From NCBI RefSeq assembly GCF_048544455.1, contig NC_133531.1:68672099-68736098 (forward strand): a stretch of DNA of 64,000 nucleotides, in the 5' to 3' direction. The stretch's first letter is position 1; each line of letters begins with the position of its first letter. Below are positions 23,942 through 34,900 of the stretch, piece by piece. The notes under the pieces are model-generated. The model did not search any database, had not been told where the DNA came from, and was given only the letters and a program-made list of their open reading frames with translations. The translations under genes were made by a program, and so were the position numbers. This DNA is from Silene latifolia. Taxonomy: Eukaryota; Streptophyta; Magnoliopsida; Caryophyllales; Caryophyllaceae.

Positions 23942-25089
23942 CAGCCGTGGTTTGCTTCCTTCTTAGCAAGAAGGTGTCTCAGTGCTGCATGGTCAGTAAA
24001 AACAGTAACTTCTAACCCTATCAAATAAGAACAAAATTTTTCTAAAGCATAAACCACAGCTAGCAGCTCTTTCTCAGTAGTGGTGTACTTCACTTGAGCC
24101 TCATCCAGAGTTCGGCTCGCATAGTAAATTTCATTCAAAGCTTTGTCTTTCCTTTGGCCTAGCACCGCTTCTAGTGCGTAGTCACTAGCGTCACACATAA
24201 TCTCAAACGACAAATCCCAGTTGGGAGGCTGTATAATCGGCGCCGAAATCAAGGCCTGCTTTAACCTGTTAAAAGCAGAAAGACACTCATCGGTGAATAC
24301 AAAGGGGGCGTCCTTAAGTAGCAGCTGTGTAAGTGGTTTAGCAATTTTTGAAAAGTCCTTGATAAACCGGCGATAAAAGCTAGCATGACCAAGGAAACTC
24401 CTCACTCCCTTGACATTAACAGGAGGAGGTAATTGCTGAATCACTTGCACTTTTGCTTTGTCAACTTCTATACCCCCGTCAGAAACTAAGTGCCCTAAGA
24501 CAACTCCCTCGTTGACCATAAAATGGCACTTCTCCCAATTTAACACAAGATTAACCTCAATGCAGCGCTGCAATACTTTATCAAGGTTAGATAAACAGTT
24601 AGAAAAATCGCTTCCATAGACACTGAAATCGTCCATAAAGACTTCCATAATAGACTCAATGTACTCAGAAAATATCCCCATCATGCACCTTTGAAAGGTA
24701 GCAGGGGCATTACACAAACCAAAAGGCATCCTGCGATAAGCAAAAACACCCTGAGGACAAGTGAAGGTAGTCTTTTCCTGATCGTCCGGATGAATAAGGA
24801 TCTGAAAGAACCCTGAATACCCATCCAGATAACAGAAAAACTTATGGGAAGCTAGCCTTTCTACCATCTGATCAATAAAAGGAAGGGGGCAGTGATCTTT
24901 CTTTGTGGCGGCGTTCAGCTGTCTGTAGTCGATACACATCCGCCAGCCAGTTACTACTCTAGTAGGTATTAACTCGTTTTTGTCATTCGTGACCACAGTA
25001 GTCCCTCCTTTCTTAGTAACTACCTGAACTGGACTCACCCACTTAGAATAACCAACAGAATAGATTATACCTGCGTCAAGCAGCTTCAT
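23938..25089 (-). pseudogene. Athila reverse transcriptase and RNase H
   Basis: These 383 residues cover RT motifs KWVSPVQVVTKKGG, WRMCIDYRQLN, FCYLDGYSGFFQI, MPFGLCNAPATFQRCM and the catalytic FMDD (MEVFMDDFSVYG). RNase H follows (EIMCDASDYALEAVLGQR, TTTEKELLAVVYALEKF, FTDHAALRHLL). Catalytic residues look kept. A Glu replaces the Gly usual in the DYAVGAVLGQ block. Both ends are frameshifts relative to the neighbouring segments, so no polyprotein is made. Confidence 0.92.
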
Positions 25090-25903
25090 TACCAGCCATC
25101 ACAACATCTTGCATCTTTTGGTTCAGCCGGCGTTGGCCCTGTCTGCAAGGTTTGTGATCTTCCTCCAGCTCAATCCTGTGCATATAAATATCGGGACTAG
25201 TCCCCTTGATGTCATCCAACGAATAACCCATAGCCTTCCTGTTTTTCTTAAGCACATCTAACAAAGCAGTCAGCTGATCATCATCAAGTTTAGCACTAAC
25301 AATGACTGGATATTGCTCGGTATCATCTAAGAAAGCATATTTAAGATGAGAGAGAAAAGGCTTACGCTCAGGTACCTTTACCTCTATGGCGCAAAGAGTA
25401 CTGATCATCTGTTCTACTTTCTCTCCCTCAACGTCGGTGAGTTCACGCTCATCTAAAGCAGCTTCGAGCAAATCCAACACAGCGTCATTGTTATCTGGGT
25501 TATCTGCACACTCATCCAAAAGCATTAGAGCTTCTAGTGGGTCCTTTATAAAAGAACCCGACCAGAAGTCATAGACAGACTCGTCAACAATATCAACAGA
25601 ATAACATGTATCTATCATTGGTCGAGCCAAAGTACTAGGCAGACTGAAAGTAATTGCGTCATCTCCCACTGCAAGAGTCAAATGCCCTTGTTTGACATCA
25701 ATAATGGCCCCAACTGTACATAAGAATGGTCTTCCTAGTATAATTGGGGTCCGGGTATCCTCAGCTATTTCTAAAACAATATAGTCTACTGGTATAAAGA
25801 AATTGCCTACTTTCACAGGCACGTCCTCTAAGATACCCAAGGATCGTCTTACAGATCTATCGGCCATCTGTAATGTAATATTAGTCATTTTAAGGTGACC
25901 CAT
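25076..25903 (-). pseudogene. Athila protease C-terminal part and linker to reverse transcriptase
   Basis: It starts just after the TAG at 25907-25909. It carries the retropepsin tail (VKVGNFFIPVDYIVLEI, TRTPIILGRPFLCTVGA) and an acidic linker (LLDECADNPDNN) to the RT start (HRIELEEDHKPCRQGQRRLN). The phase is the same as the gag-protease frame, so only a nonsense codon divides them. The frame is lost by a shift near 25080. Confidence 0.85.
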
Positions 25904-25906
25904 ATT

Positions 25907-26962
25907 CTATTTCTTGCAGACAGACAGAGGCATGACACTGACACTGGCTCCTAAATCACAAAGAGCCTTATCTATTACTTCATTGCCTATAATACAGGTA
26001 ATAGAGAAACTACCCGGGTCTTTCATTTTAGGTGGAGCTTTATTTAAAAGTAAATTACTAGACTCTACCATGAAAGCAACAGTCTCAAATTCACTTAGCT
26101 CTCTCTTACGCGTCACAATATCTTTCATAAATTTAGCGTAAGTAGGTACCTGGGTAATAAGTTCGGTAAAAGGGACAGTTACCTGGAGGTTCTTGACAAC
26201 GTCCACAAACTTACCGTACTGTCGCTCAACTTTGGCGTCCTTTAGACGTCCTGGATAGGGCACTCTGGTAGCAATGAGTGGGCCTGCGACTTTCTCTTTA
26301 CCTTTATCAGTACGTGACGTCTTCACAGCAGGGGAATATGACACGGTAGCAGAATTAGATATTAAAATTGAAGCTCCGCTGGTTCTGGCACTCAATTGAG
26401 CAGTTTCTTCACTCGATCGAATGGTTTTATCATGAGAATCACTCGATCGAGGCATTTGAACCTCTCGATCGAGTTCTTGAATTTCTGGTTCTGTCGATCG
26501 AGTCCCAGAATCACTCGATCGAGTAACTTTTTCTGCCAAAGTGTTCGATCGAGAGGAATAAACTCCTTGATCGAAATCTGTTAATTGGGCACCTCTCGAT
26601 CGAGTTGGAATTATACTCGATCGAGCAATGGGAGAGGCTAGTTCACTCAATCGAACAGGAATTTCATTCGATCGAGTAGCAGGACGGTATTCAGCAGGGA
26701 TATCGTCAATTAGCTCTTCCAACTCGTCATCCGGGGTATCATCAGCTGTCACTACCCCGTCTTCCAACATTTTTGGCTCATAATAAGTGAGACCACTTTG
26801 GAGATTAATGGCATTGATTTGGTCGCACGAGGGTGGTTGGTTCACTTGGTTTTGCGCGAGTGTTAATTGCGCAACTTGCTCTCTTAGCTCCACAATAGTG
26901 GTATTATCCTTGTTGCATTTCTCCCCAAGCTGTTGCGTTAGGTTCAGTACCAAGGATTTCAA
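25907..26962 (-). pseudogene. Athila gag-protease linker with repeat-encoded region and protease active site
   Basis: This is the same phase as the flanking segments, separated by single stops (TAA 26999-27001 upstream, TAG 25907-25909 downstream). The N-terminal ~35 residues look like a coiled segment (LREQVAQLTL). Residues about 95-185 are encoded by CTCGATCGAG array 2 and are rich in Arg-Ser-Ser. The C-terminal ~130 residues hold the domain before protease and end with the active-site ALCDLGASVSVMPLS. The Asp is DLG rather than DTG, as usual for Athila. Confidence 0.85.
26412..26676. repeat. CTCGATCGAG palindrome array 2 (inside coding sequence)
   Basis: Eleven sites start at 26412, 26442, 26464, 26493, 26514, 26544, 26566, 26595, 26616, 26646 and 26667. 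The spacings are 30, 22, 29, 21, 30, 22, 29, 21, 30, 21, an alternating two-step pattern of about 51 bp (17 codons). The shorter spacers share a loose GGAAT centre; the longer spacers are dissimilar. Confidence 0.92.
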
Positions 26963-26998
26963 TTCGGCTAACTCCCCATTTTTAGAGGGGGAATCCGG

Positions 26999-27954
26999 TT
27001 ACGGCGTTGGTGTAGAAGGAGTAGAAGCACTCGTTGAGGTCAAGTCTTCATATAATTTGGAAAAAGGAACTCCTTGCTTGAATTTTTGATAAGCAAGGAC
27101 ACGCTCTACATTTGCCATACAACCGATAGGGTCATGCCCCTCTATACCGCACCTACCACATATTATCTCATGCTCAGTGATAAAACACACTTGTTCATAC
27201 TCACCCATGGTTTGTATAATCTCCGGACTACCTAGACTTCCGCTAGGACTCTCCACCTCAGCTACTACCAATTCGTTCACATAATCACATGCCTACCTCC
27301 TCGCGCGGGGATTTCCGTATTCGGCAACATGGATGGCCATCTCCTCAATAAGATGCCACCCTTGATCATCCTCTACATTCTTCTGAAATCTCCCCTTAGC
27401 TGCATTATCAAGGATAGCCCTCTGGTCCGGATACAACCCATTGTAGAATTGGGTACATAAGAACCAGCGCTTGAAACTATGATGAGGCACAGAACGGACG
27501 AGCTTCTTGAACCTAGTCCAAGCCCCGTTCAAGTCTTCAGTAGGTAGTTGCTCAAATGCAGTAATTTGAGCTCTCAACGCATTAGTGCGCTGTGGTGGGA
27601 AATATCGCCTGTAAAAGGCTAAGGCAAGGGAATTCCAGTCAAATACACTGGCAGCCTCCCTGTCTAAATCTCTCAACCATTCCCGGGAATCATCAGTCAA
27701 GGAAAAAGGGAAAAGAACTCCCTTCACTCTGTCTTGTGTCACCCCAGCAGCAAGAGGAATGGTGGAGCAGTACTCTGTAAATAATTCTATGTGCTTGCAC
27801 GGATCCTCTCCAGGTACCCCCCTGAAGAGATTTCTCTCGACCAGTTGTATGTAAGGGGGTGGATTCCAAAGGTACCTGAATCAGTAGTGGGTAATAGGAA
27901 ACCTTTTGGAAGGGAATCCACCGTAGGCTCTGAATGACTGGCTATATTCGGCAT
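26999..27954 (-). pseudogene. Athila gag (capsid and CCHC-like zinc knuckle), broken
   Basis: The likely start is the ATG at 27954 (MPNIASHSEP). A frameshift near 27870 separates that leader from the retrotransposon gag domain (PYIQLVERNLFRG, SREWLRDLDREA, LALAFYRRYFPP, NGLYPDQRAILDNAAKG). A TAG at 27293-27295 interrupts it. The next segment contains a knuckle with C-X2-C-X4-H-X4-C spacing (CGRCGIEGHDPIGC) and ends at TAA 26999-27001. All parts after the shift share one phase. Confidence 0.82.
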
Positions 27955-28120
27955 CCCAGCAGATAGAATTTACAGTGAAACAGGTACAACAATGTTCTCT
28001 TCTAGAACGGATATCCTGCAAGACTTATCAAGAACTAACAAAAAATGTGAGATCAATCTCAAGGAATAAATTCCTTGAGATGAGAGACAAACTTAATACA
28101 AGCAACGAAATTACGCCACC

Positions 28121-28138
28121 TCTCCGACAACGGCGCCA
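28121..28138 (-). promoter_or_regulatory. Athila primer binding site
   Basis: On the minus strand it reads TGGCGCCGTTGTCGGAGA, the Athila-type site (tRNA-Asp complementary, usually TGGCGCCGTTGCCGGGGA). It lies about five bases from the LTR. Confidence 0.88.
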
Positions 28139-28143
28139 AAATT

Positions 28144-29528
28144 TGGTTCCGTCGTCAGGTACCAAAAATAAATACCTAGATACAACTAACAGAAGCTAGC
28201 AGCAAGTAGGGTCGATCTCCACAGGGAGATGGGAAAATGTCAACCTTAATTAAGTCCGTCTAGGTAACCAATTCTGGGGGTTTGAAAGGGTTGTTCTAAT
28301 CTAATGAGATCAAGAAAGAGAGAAAAGGCGAAGGAGTAAAGATTAAGCAAACAGAGAGAGCACAGCTAAGACAGTTGGTTCACCATGATTCTTCAGTCAT
28401 GCAATCTAAGTCTCAGGTCAATGCAAGTATGGTCTATGGGGCAGTGAATATCTCCTTCTGGTCTCAATTCGCCCTAAAGCACAAATAGCTTAGCTTCCGC
28501 CCTCACTAGGTGCCCTAATGTTCGCTACAAGTCTCACCCTTTCCAATCTTCCGATCTAGGTCAAGGTTTACTGTAATTTGTTGACTAACTGCGTCGACTC
28601 AATTAGACAAGAACAATTAATTGTAACGATTTAACAACATAAACTAAACTAGCATTAAACCTAATAATTCGATTTACAATTCCCTTAAAATCATGGCTCC
28701 CCTATGTCTTAGTGAAGGATTTAGCTATGCATTATTATTGGAATAGCAACAATCATACATAAACAAGAAGGATTAAACATGGTAGCAAGCAGCAAAAGAT
28801 TGATGATAACAAATGTAAATAAAGAGAGAAAGAATTAAAGAGAAGCAAAAGATTAAGATTAAGATTAAAGAAAGAGATACTGATTACACGTTTTTTCGAT
28901 CCCAGCAATAGTTCTAAAGTAAGAGTATGAGAGGGTAGAGAGGAAGAGAGAGATGTCGTAGTCTAACCCCTCAAGAAGAAGTAGTATCACGTACTACTTA
29001 ACCTAATTTAAATCCTAATTACAAAGCCCAACTCGAAATAAGGCAAAAACACACGTACAAGGTGAAACCTCTCGATCGAGTGGAACGAAACCACTCGATC
29101 GAGGAAAAAATTAGCAATTCCTCTTGATCGAACAGAAATGGAGTTCGATCGAGTACTTCTTATATCAGCCTTCTCGATCGAGTATCAAAACAACTCGATC
29201 GAGTAAATCTTCAAAGGATTAAGCATTCAATCGACTAATAAGTGGTCGATCGAGCTATATTAGCACGTAGGACTTCTTGACACCTTTCGAGATCAGCTCA
29301 CGCGTCTTTTAAGTGATAGATTCCAAGCTCCGATTCCTTATTCTCCACAAATTCATGCAAATAAGACAAATTTAGGCTCGGTTTATCTTCTTTCTGGTCC
29401 GTACCTGCAATGTTCACAAGACAAACCAAAGTAGACTATTCGGGGGTATTTGTAGCTAGATGCTACATAAATAGTACAGAAATGCGTGTAAAAATGAGGC
29501 AAAAACCTTATATAAAATACACGCATCA
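28144..29528 (-). repeat. 5' LTR of the Athila element (includes CTCGATCGAG array 3)
   Basis: On the minus strand it begins TGATGCGTGTATTTTATATA at 29528 and ends near GACGGAACCA at 28144, about 1385 bp. A TATATAA box lies about 15 bp inside the start. The array of palindromes sits in its first third (29071-29254). Confidence 0.75.
29071..29254. repeat. CTCGATCGAG palindrome array 3 (in Athila LTR)
   Basis: Eight sites or close variants start at 29071, 29094, 29123, 29144, 29173, 29194, 29226 and 29245. The spacings are 23, 29, 21, 29, 21, 32, 19. The rule is the same as in arrays 1 and 2. Confidence 0.9.
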
Positions 29529-30180
29529 ATTTCGATGGAATATTGAAAGTCTTCCATTTTCATTCACCTCTCACATTCGCGTGTATGTTATAGGTTAATT
29601 TCAATTAACCTAATTTTTTTTACCTTTTCAAAAAAATAAATAAATAAGAATATATAATGTTAAGAGTCATAAATCGTACTTTTATTACATAAAACCAACT
29701 GAATAATTTGTTTTAAGATGGAAATATCAGCCTTAGCCAATTATATAGATGAGAGAAAAGTATAGTATCTAGGGGAGTAACAAAAGTTAGTCCATTACAT
29801 CTATATAAATGGTGTAGCTTTTGATTCGTTTTAGCTATAAAGGAGATATCTCAGTATTAAAGGAGACTAACTATTTGTTAAAGATCGGCAATGAACTAAA
29901 ACAAACTTAAAATGAATACCCGTTGCCTCTCTAAATTGATCCTAATTACTATTCATCATCGACAAATTACTTGTTATCGCGGACAATTGTAATGAACTAC
30001 CCAAACTACCCATATCCCCGAACAATCTAGTTAAGCTATCGACAAATAATTTAATCGACATGTAGCACCACACATTAATCGAGAAGGTCCATTGATAAGA
30101 TTAAAGGACTAGTGTTTAAAGGGACTGAGAGTATTACTCATATAAATAAAGTGTTGTTTTTTTGTTTGGAAACGTATGAT
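29529..30180. other. Intergenic, nothing recognised
   Basis: AT-rich sequence without a convincing frame, repeat or RNA gene. The short frames are chance. Confidence 0.5.
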
Positions 30181-30184
30181 AAGA

Positions 30185-30270
30185 GCTCCACAGTTTAAGC
30201 TTGTTTATTCAAGAGTAGTCTTAGGATGGGCGATATTCTGGAAAGTTCCCGTGATGTGCATGAAAGAGGG
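30185..30270 (+). pseudogene. Second, diverged 5S rRNA-derived fragment
   Basis: GCTCCACAGTTTAAGC, AAGAGTAGT and AGGATGGGCGATATTCTGG follow the 5S rRNA from about position 40 to its end, with many changes. The sequence after it (AAAGAGGGCAAAATGC... GGGGCGGTCTA, to about 30370) resembles the region that follows the 5S part in Cassandra TRIM LTRs. A Cassandra-like LTR relic is therefore the best guess. Confidence 0.6.
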
Positions 30271-30642
30271 CAAAATGCACTGAAAATGACCGGTGTGGAT
30301 CCGTGGGTCCTGACTCTTGGTAAGCTACCATGAGCAACAGCTCCCGACCCAAGGTTTGGGGCGGTCTATTATAGATAAATGGAAACTAACAACCTAATCA
30401 AAACAACGAACTACGAATCAAAATACTTTAAAACTAATTCAATGTAAAACAAAACAACGAATTATAAATAAAAACAACGTTAAACTAATCGACGTAAAAT
30501 GAATTCATTTTAAAAAAGGGAGAGGTGGAGCCACAACGTCTCCCACTTAGGAACATACGTTGAGCCACCATGATCGGACCCAGTCACAAACTTGGGTTAG
30601 ATGTGCACGTATGGACTAGAAGTAATACAATTGGAGACTAAG

Positions 30643-30780
30643 GCCCTGTTCTTTTGGACTTAATTTCAGTTCTAATAAGTTTAGTTCAGTTCAGTTCAGC
30701 TCTATTAAGTTCAGTTTAGTTCAGTTCAGCTCTATTCAGTTCAGTTCAGTTCAGATCAGTTCAGTTCAATTCATAGTAGT
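30643..30780 (+). repeat. TTCAG-pentamer repeat element
   Basis: GGCCCTGTTCTTTTGGACTT leads into a run of TTCAG, interrupted by AGCTCTATTAAG. The same arrangement recurs at about 52255-52432, 58995-59400 and 60815-60960. It looks like a dispersed repeat family with a GGACTTAA-type terminus. Confidence 0.6.
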
Positions 30781-31204
30781 TTATTTCAACATTAATATTA
30801 TTATTCTTATTTTATTTTATTTTCTTATTGTTATTGTTATCATTATTATTGTATTAATTTATTTACTATTGTTGTTATTTTATTAAAATTTATTTTTAAT
30901 ATTTATTATATTACTATTACTATTTATATTACTATTACTATTTATTTATTATTATATTATTATGATTAATGGCAATATTAGGGTATTAATATTTATTATT
31001 ATTATTATTATTACTATTATTATTATTATACTATTATACTATTATATTTATTATTTTATTAATATATTCATTTTTATTAATATTATTAATAACATATTTA
31101 TTATTAGTATATTAATTAATTATTATATTACATCTATTATTATTATTTATATTAATTATTATTATTTATAATATTTATATTATACTTATCATATTTGTTT
31201 TTCA

Positions 31205-31249
<45 letters not shown>

Positions 31250-31485
31250 ATAATATATTATTTAATATATTATAATATTATTTATAATATTATTTATATT
31301 ACTAATATATTATTATTATTATTATATTTATTAATATATTACTATTTTATTTTTTATATTACTTATTAGATTATTATTATATTATATTGATATTTTATTA
31401 ATAATAATAATAAGGAATAATATTATTATAACATTTATTATTATTATTATTATTTTTATTTTTATTTTCATTTTCATTTTCATTT

Positions 31486-31522
<37 letters not shown>

Positions 31523-31630
31523 CTTTTTAGTTTTATTTGATTGATTGATTCGGATCGATTGATTGATTCAATTACATTGATTGATTGATTCGATTCTCCG
31601 TTAAGTTGATTGATTGATTGATACAATTTG
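30781..31630. repeat. TTA-rich microsatellite tract and TTGA repeats
   Basis: About 750 bp consist almost only of TTA/TAT/TAA words, with clean (TTA)n runs near 31205-31245 and 31485-31520. These are followed by TTGATTGATT tetramers to about 31625. The frame at 30962-31171 is an Ile/Tyr artefact of this repeat. Confidence 0.85.
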
Positions 31631-31903
31631 ATCAAAAAAAAAATGCGCTAACTCTTACATTAAAAACATAATGACAACGAATTTCACCCACACAAACTCA
31701 AACTGAATAATCCGTTTAACGATCTAAAATTGATTACTCATTCACCCCGAATACGAAGGGACAAAATCCAAATATAAAGGTGGTCGATACTTGCTTGCTG
31801 GGTTGGTCGGCTCACACATTTTCACCCCCTCCCTCTCATCAGAAATTGGATTTTGTTGGAACCCTAGTAATCTGAATTCAGTTTCGAAACTTCGATTTTG
31901 ATC

Positions 31904-34900
31904 ATGGCGTTTGCTTCTCGATTTCTCTCCAAATCCAAACAGGTATCTCTCCATTTGATCTACTTTTTCTCTCGATCTACTCATTCACAATGCGATTTTT
32001 ATTATATGAGAAGCATCTCGAGCAATGTGGTGTAGTTTTGATCTGTTAACATCCCTTGTGCTTTTAATTAGCTCGTTATTGATATATGTTACATCATTGT
32101 GATAGATTTATTACTTTTAGAAATTCAGTTATATTATTGTATAAAGATTCGTGTTTTAGTGAACATTGAATTTACATTTTCGCGAGATTGGGTCGTATTT
32201 TGTGATTCAAGAAATTATAGTTTGAGTTATTGCTATTCAGCTACAAGACTGTTTCTACATTTCGGCCATAGCACAACAATGTAATGGTCTTTCATGTTAC
32301 CACAACCGCGACATTAGGTTGTATTTCGCTAGTGGGTCTGAAAATGTGTGAAACGATGCAGAGTCAGCTTCCTCTTTCTGCTGTATAGAATCAGTTATAA
32401 CTAACTCAATAGTTTGTTATTAGTTTGTTAGAGAGGTTTGCCATCATTCATCATAAGTCATCAATGTCTCAAAATGTGTTGAAAGGTTGATGTTTGAGAT
32501 GCTAATTTGTCTGCTTTCTGGCATGATATTAAATTAGGCTGGTGGATAGGAAGATTTGAATAGGATTATTTTCGTGTGAGTTTAAGTACTAGTGTTGTTT
32601 GCTGAGTCTTCTCATATTGTGTGAAATAGTGCTAGTAGAACCTCATGTTTGTTCCGCTTATGAATTTACCTATTGGTGGTTGCAGCTATGCAATGCTCAG
32701 ATTGTATTACCAAAGGACCGTGTGATTGCTGTTCGCTATTTTGCTGCTCCTCCTGCTCCCCCTGCTCCCAAAGGGCTCAAGGGAGATGGTGAGTGGCTTG
32801 TTATATATTTTGTCATAACGTGACATTGGAGAATGAAAAGAAATTGAAATTGTGTTTAAATGGAGTGCAATGAGACACACCGATTGAACAACTGCGGAGC
32901 ATTATATGGTCTCCATTGTGAATTTTCTTTATTCTTTCTCCTCACCTCTTCCACTCCGCCTTTCTTTAGAATGCTGAATATATAAGAGTGCACGAACCGT
33001 TATGAAAAGCTGGTTTCTTTCTGTGGTCGGGGAGCGTCAATGACTTATTTGTGCATCATGTCTGATCCAACCACAGCAGTTATGTTACTGGATAAACTTA
33101 GCGAACCGTGTGTTAAGTGCACTCTTTCATGTACTCTCTGTCGGTTTAGGGTGCCCATAATCAGTTCGTGCGTATGCATATGTGTGTGTGTGTCTTAAGC
33201 CATTATACGTGCTATGAAACAAAAGTACAGCCGTTGCATCTATTTCAGTTGCTTATATTGATGACATAGTAATATGCCTTATTGATCTTACCTTTTAATT
33301 GTCTCTGTGACATCGGCATGGCTCAAAAGAGATGTTGAAGGGCATTTTTCTGGATGTCAAGAAGAAGTTTGATGCTGCCATTAGTGTTTTCCGTCAGGAA
33401 AAGATCACCATCGACCCTGATGACCCTGCTGCTGTACAACGCTATGCTGATGTCTTGAAGATGGCACGAGAGAAGTATGTCTTAGCCCCCGCCCCCTCCC
33501 TCACATTATCTTAGATTACCATGTACTCCTACCTATACTTCGAACTTCCCCATTTTTCAAAATTACATTTTGAAAAACGGGGGTAATTCTAAAGAGTTAG
33601 AGAGTGTATAATTCATATTCCTGTGTTCCCAACTTGTTTATTTTTCTTGTTGATTTTTATGCCTAGTTTTGTACTCTCTGCTTAAATATAATGGGAGATC
33701 ATGCAATGAGACTTATGAGAGTCATCCGAGGGTTGAAAAGGGTTCTTATTTTACTTATTTTTCCCTTTTTTTAAACCATACCGGGTAATTATGTTTTTTG
33801 ATATTCTGATAGCAGTATAGCAGACTGTCGTGCTCACTTTGATTGTTCTCTTCAGATAACATGTTGTCTTTTTGTTTCGAACTTGAAAGATAGAAAAATG
33901 TTTTGATTATCATACTTTAGTTAAGCTTCTTATTCATTATGATTTTCCTTCATAAATCATAATAGGTTTAGTACTTAGATAATATTGATAGTTTTTTTTC
34001 CTTATATTATGTTGTACTTTTCCTTTTCTATATTTTCGCTTTTTGTGTGTGCGACCACCCATGCATGGTTCTAAAGGATGATTCATGTCAGCCGACCCCA
34101 ATCATTTTGGGATTAAGGCTCTGATGTTGTTGTATGTTGTTTATGATGCAGGGCTGGGCTCATGAGCGAGTCCCAAAAAATTAAACGTACAATTGAAACC
34201 CAAACACAGGGTATTCCCGATGTTCGCGCTTATCTTTTGAAGTTGCAGGAGATCAGGATCAAGTGAGTTTGCTTTTATGAAGTTTCGACTTGTCTGTTTA
34301 ATAACCAACTTCCCTTATGTCCCTAATCAAAACCATAATAATACCGTGTGCCTCTAAAAAATGTCTATAAGGGGCAAGGGGCAGAATGGCGATGTACGTT
34401 GCCTCAACACTATGCCAGATTCGTTTTTAGATGATCCATTATGAAAATTGGCTAAATTGCATCAAGAATGATATCAAACACCTTCCCCAACAGAGTTGTC
34501 GCGTTTTCTTAGGTTCCATTATTGCTATACTGGTTGTGCCCTAATATAATTATCCGGCGGTAGTCTTGTAGGTGATTCTTATTTGCTTGATAATATTGTG
34601 CAGTAAGGGCCTACCTGATGACATCGGCATAGAGGCGATGATGTTTGAAGCCTTGGAAAAAGTTGAAAAGGAAATTAAAAAACCTCTCATGAGAGATGAT
34701 AAAGAAGGAATGGCTCGTTTAACGGCTGAGTACGATAAGGGTAACAAGAGGTAAGGTGCTTTCTTCATCATCTGCAACCTTTTACTAGGTATAATTCATA
34801 TGTTAGGATTGAACTTCTTTTAGGTGCTATTCCAAAATTCCTTCATTCTTATATTATCATAAGATAGTTTGGGGCTGAATAGACTCCTCCCTCCCTCCCT

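Larger units (their letters stand above)
22052..29528 (-). mobile_element. Decayed Athila-type Ty3/gypsy retrotransposon lacking its 3' LTR
   Basis: The minus-strand order is 5' LTR (28144-29528), primer site (28121-28138), gag, protease, RT, RNase H and integrase, then an untranslated tail that is cut by the CACTA insertion. RT (FMDDFSVYG) and protease (DLGAS) signatures and the TGGCGCCGTTG primer site mark the Athila branch. The polyprotein has several frameshifts and nonsense codons. No 3' LTR appears on either side of the CACTA element, so the 3' end was deleted or replaced. Confidence 0.88.

Noticed and set aside
26412..26676. CRISPR-like array (regular short repeats with varied spacers)
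   Set aside because: This is a plant genome and the repeat is a 10 bp palindrome inside a gypsy polyprotein frame. Spacing alternates and no cas genes exist.
30962..31171. Ile/Tyr-rich frame
   Set aside because: It is a translation of the TTA microsatellite.
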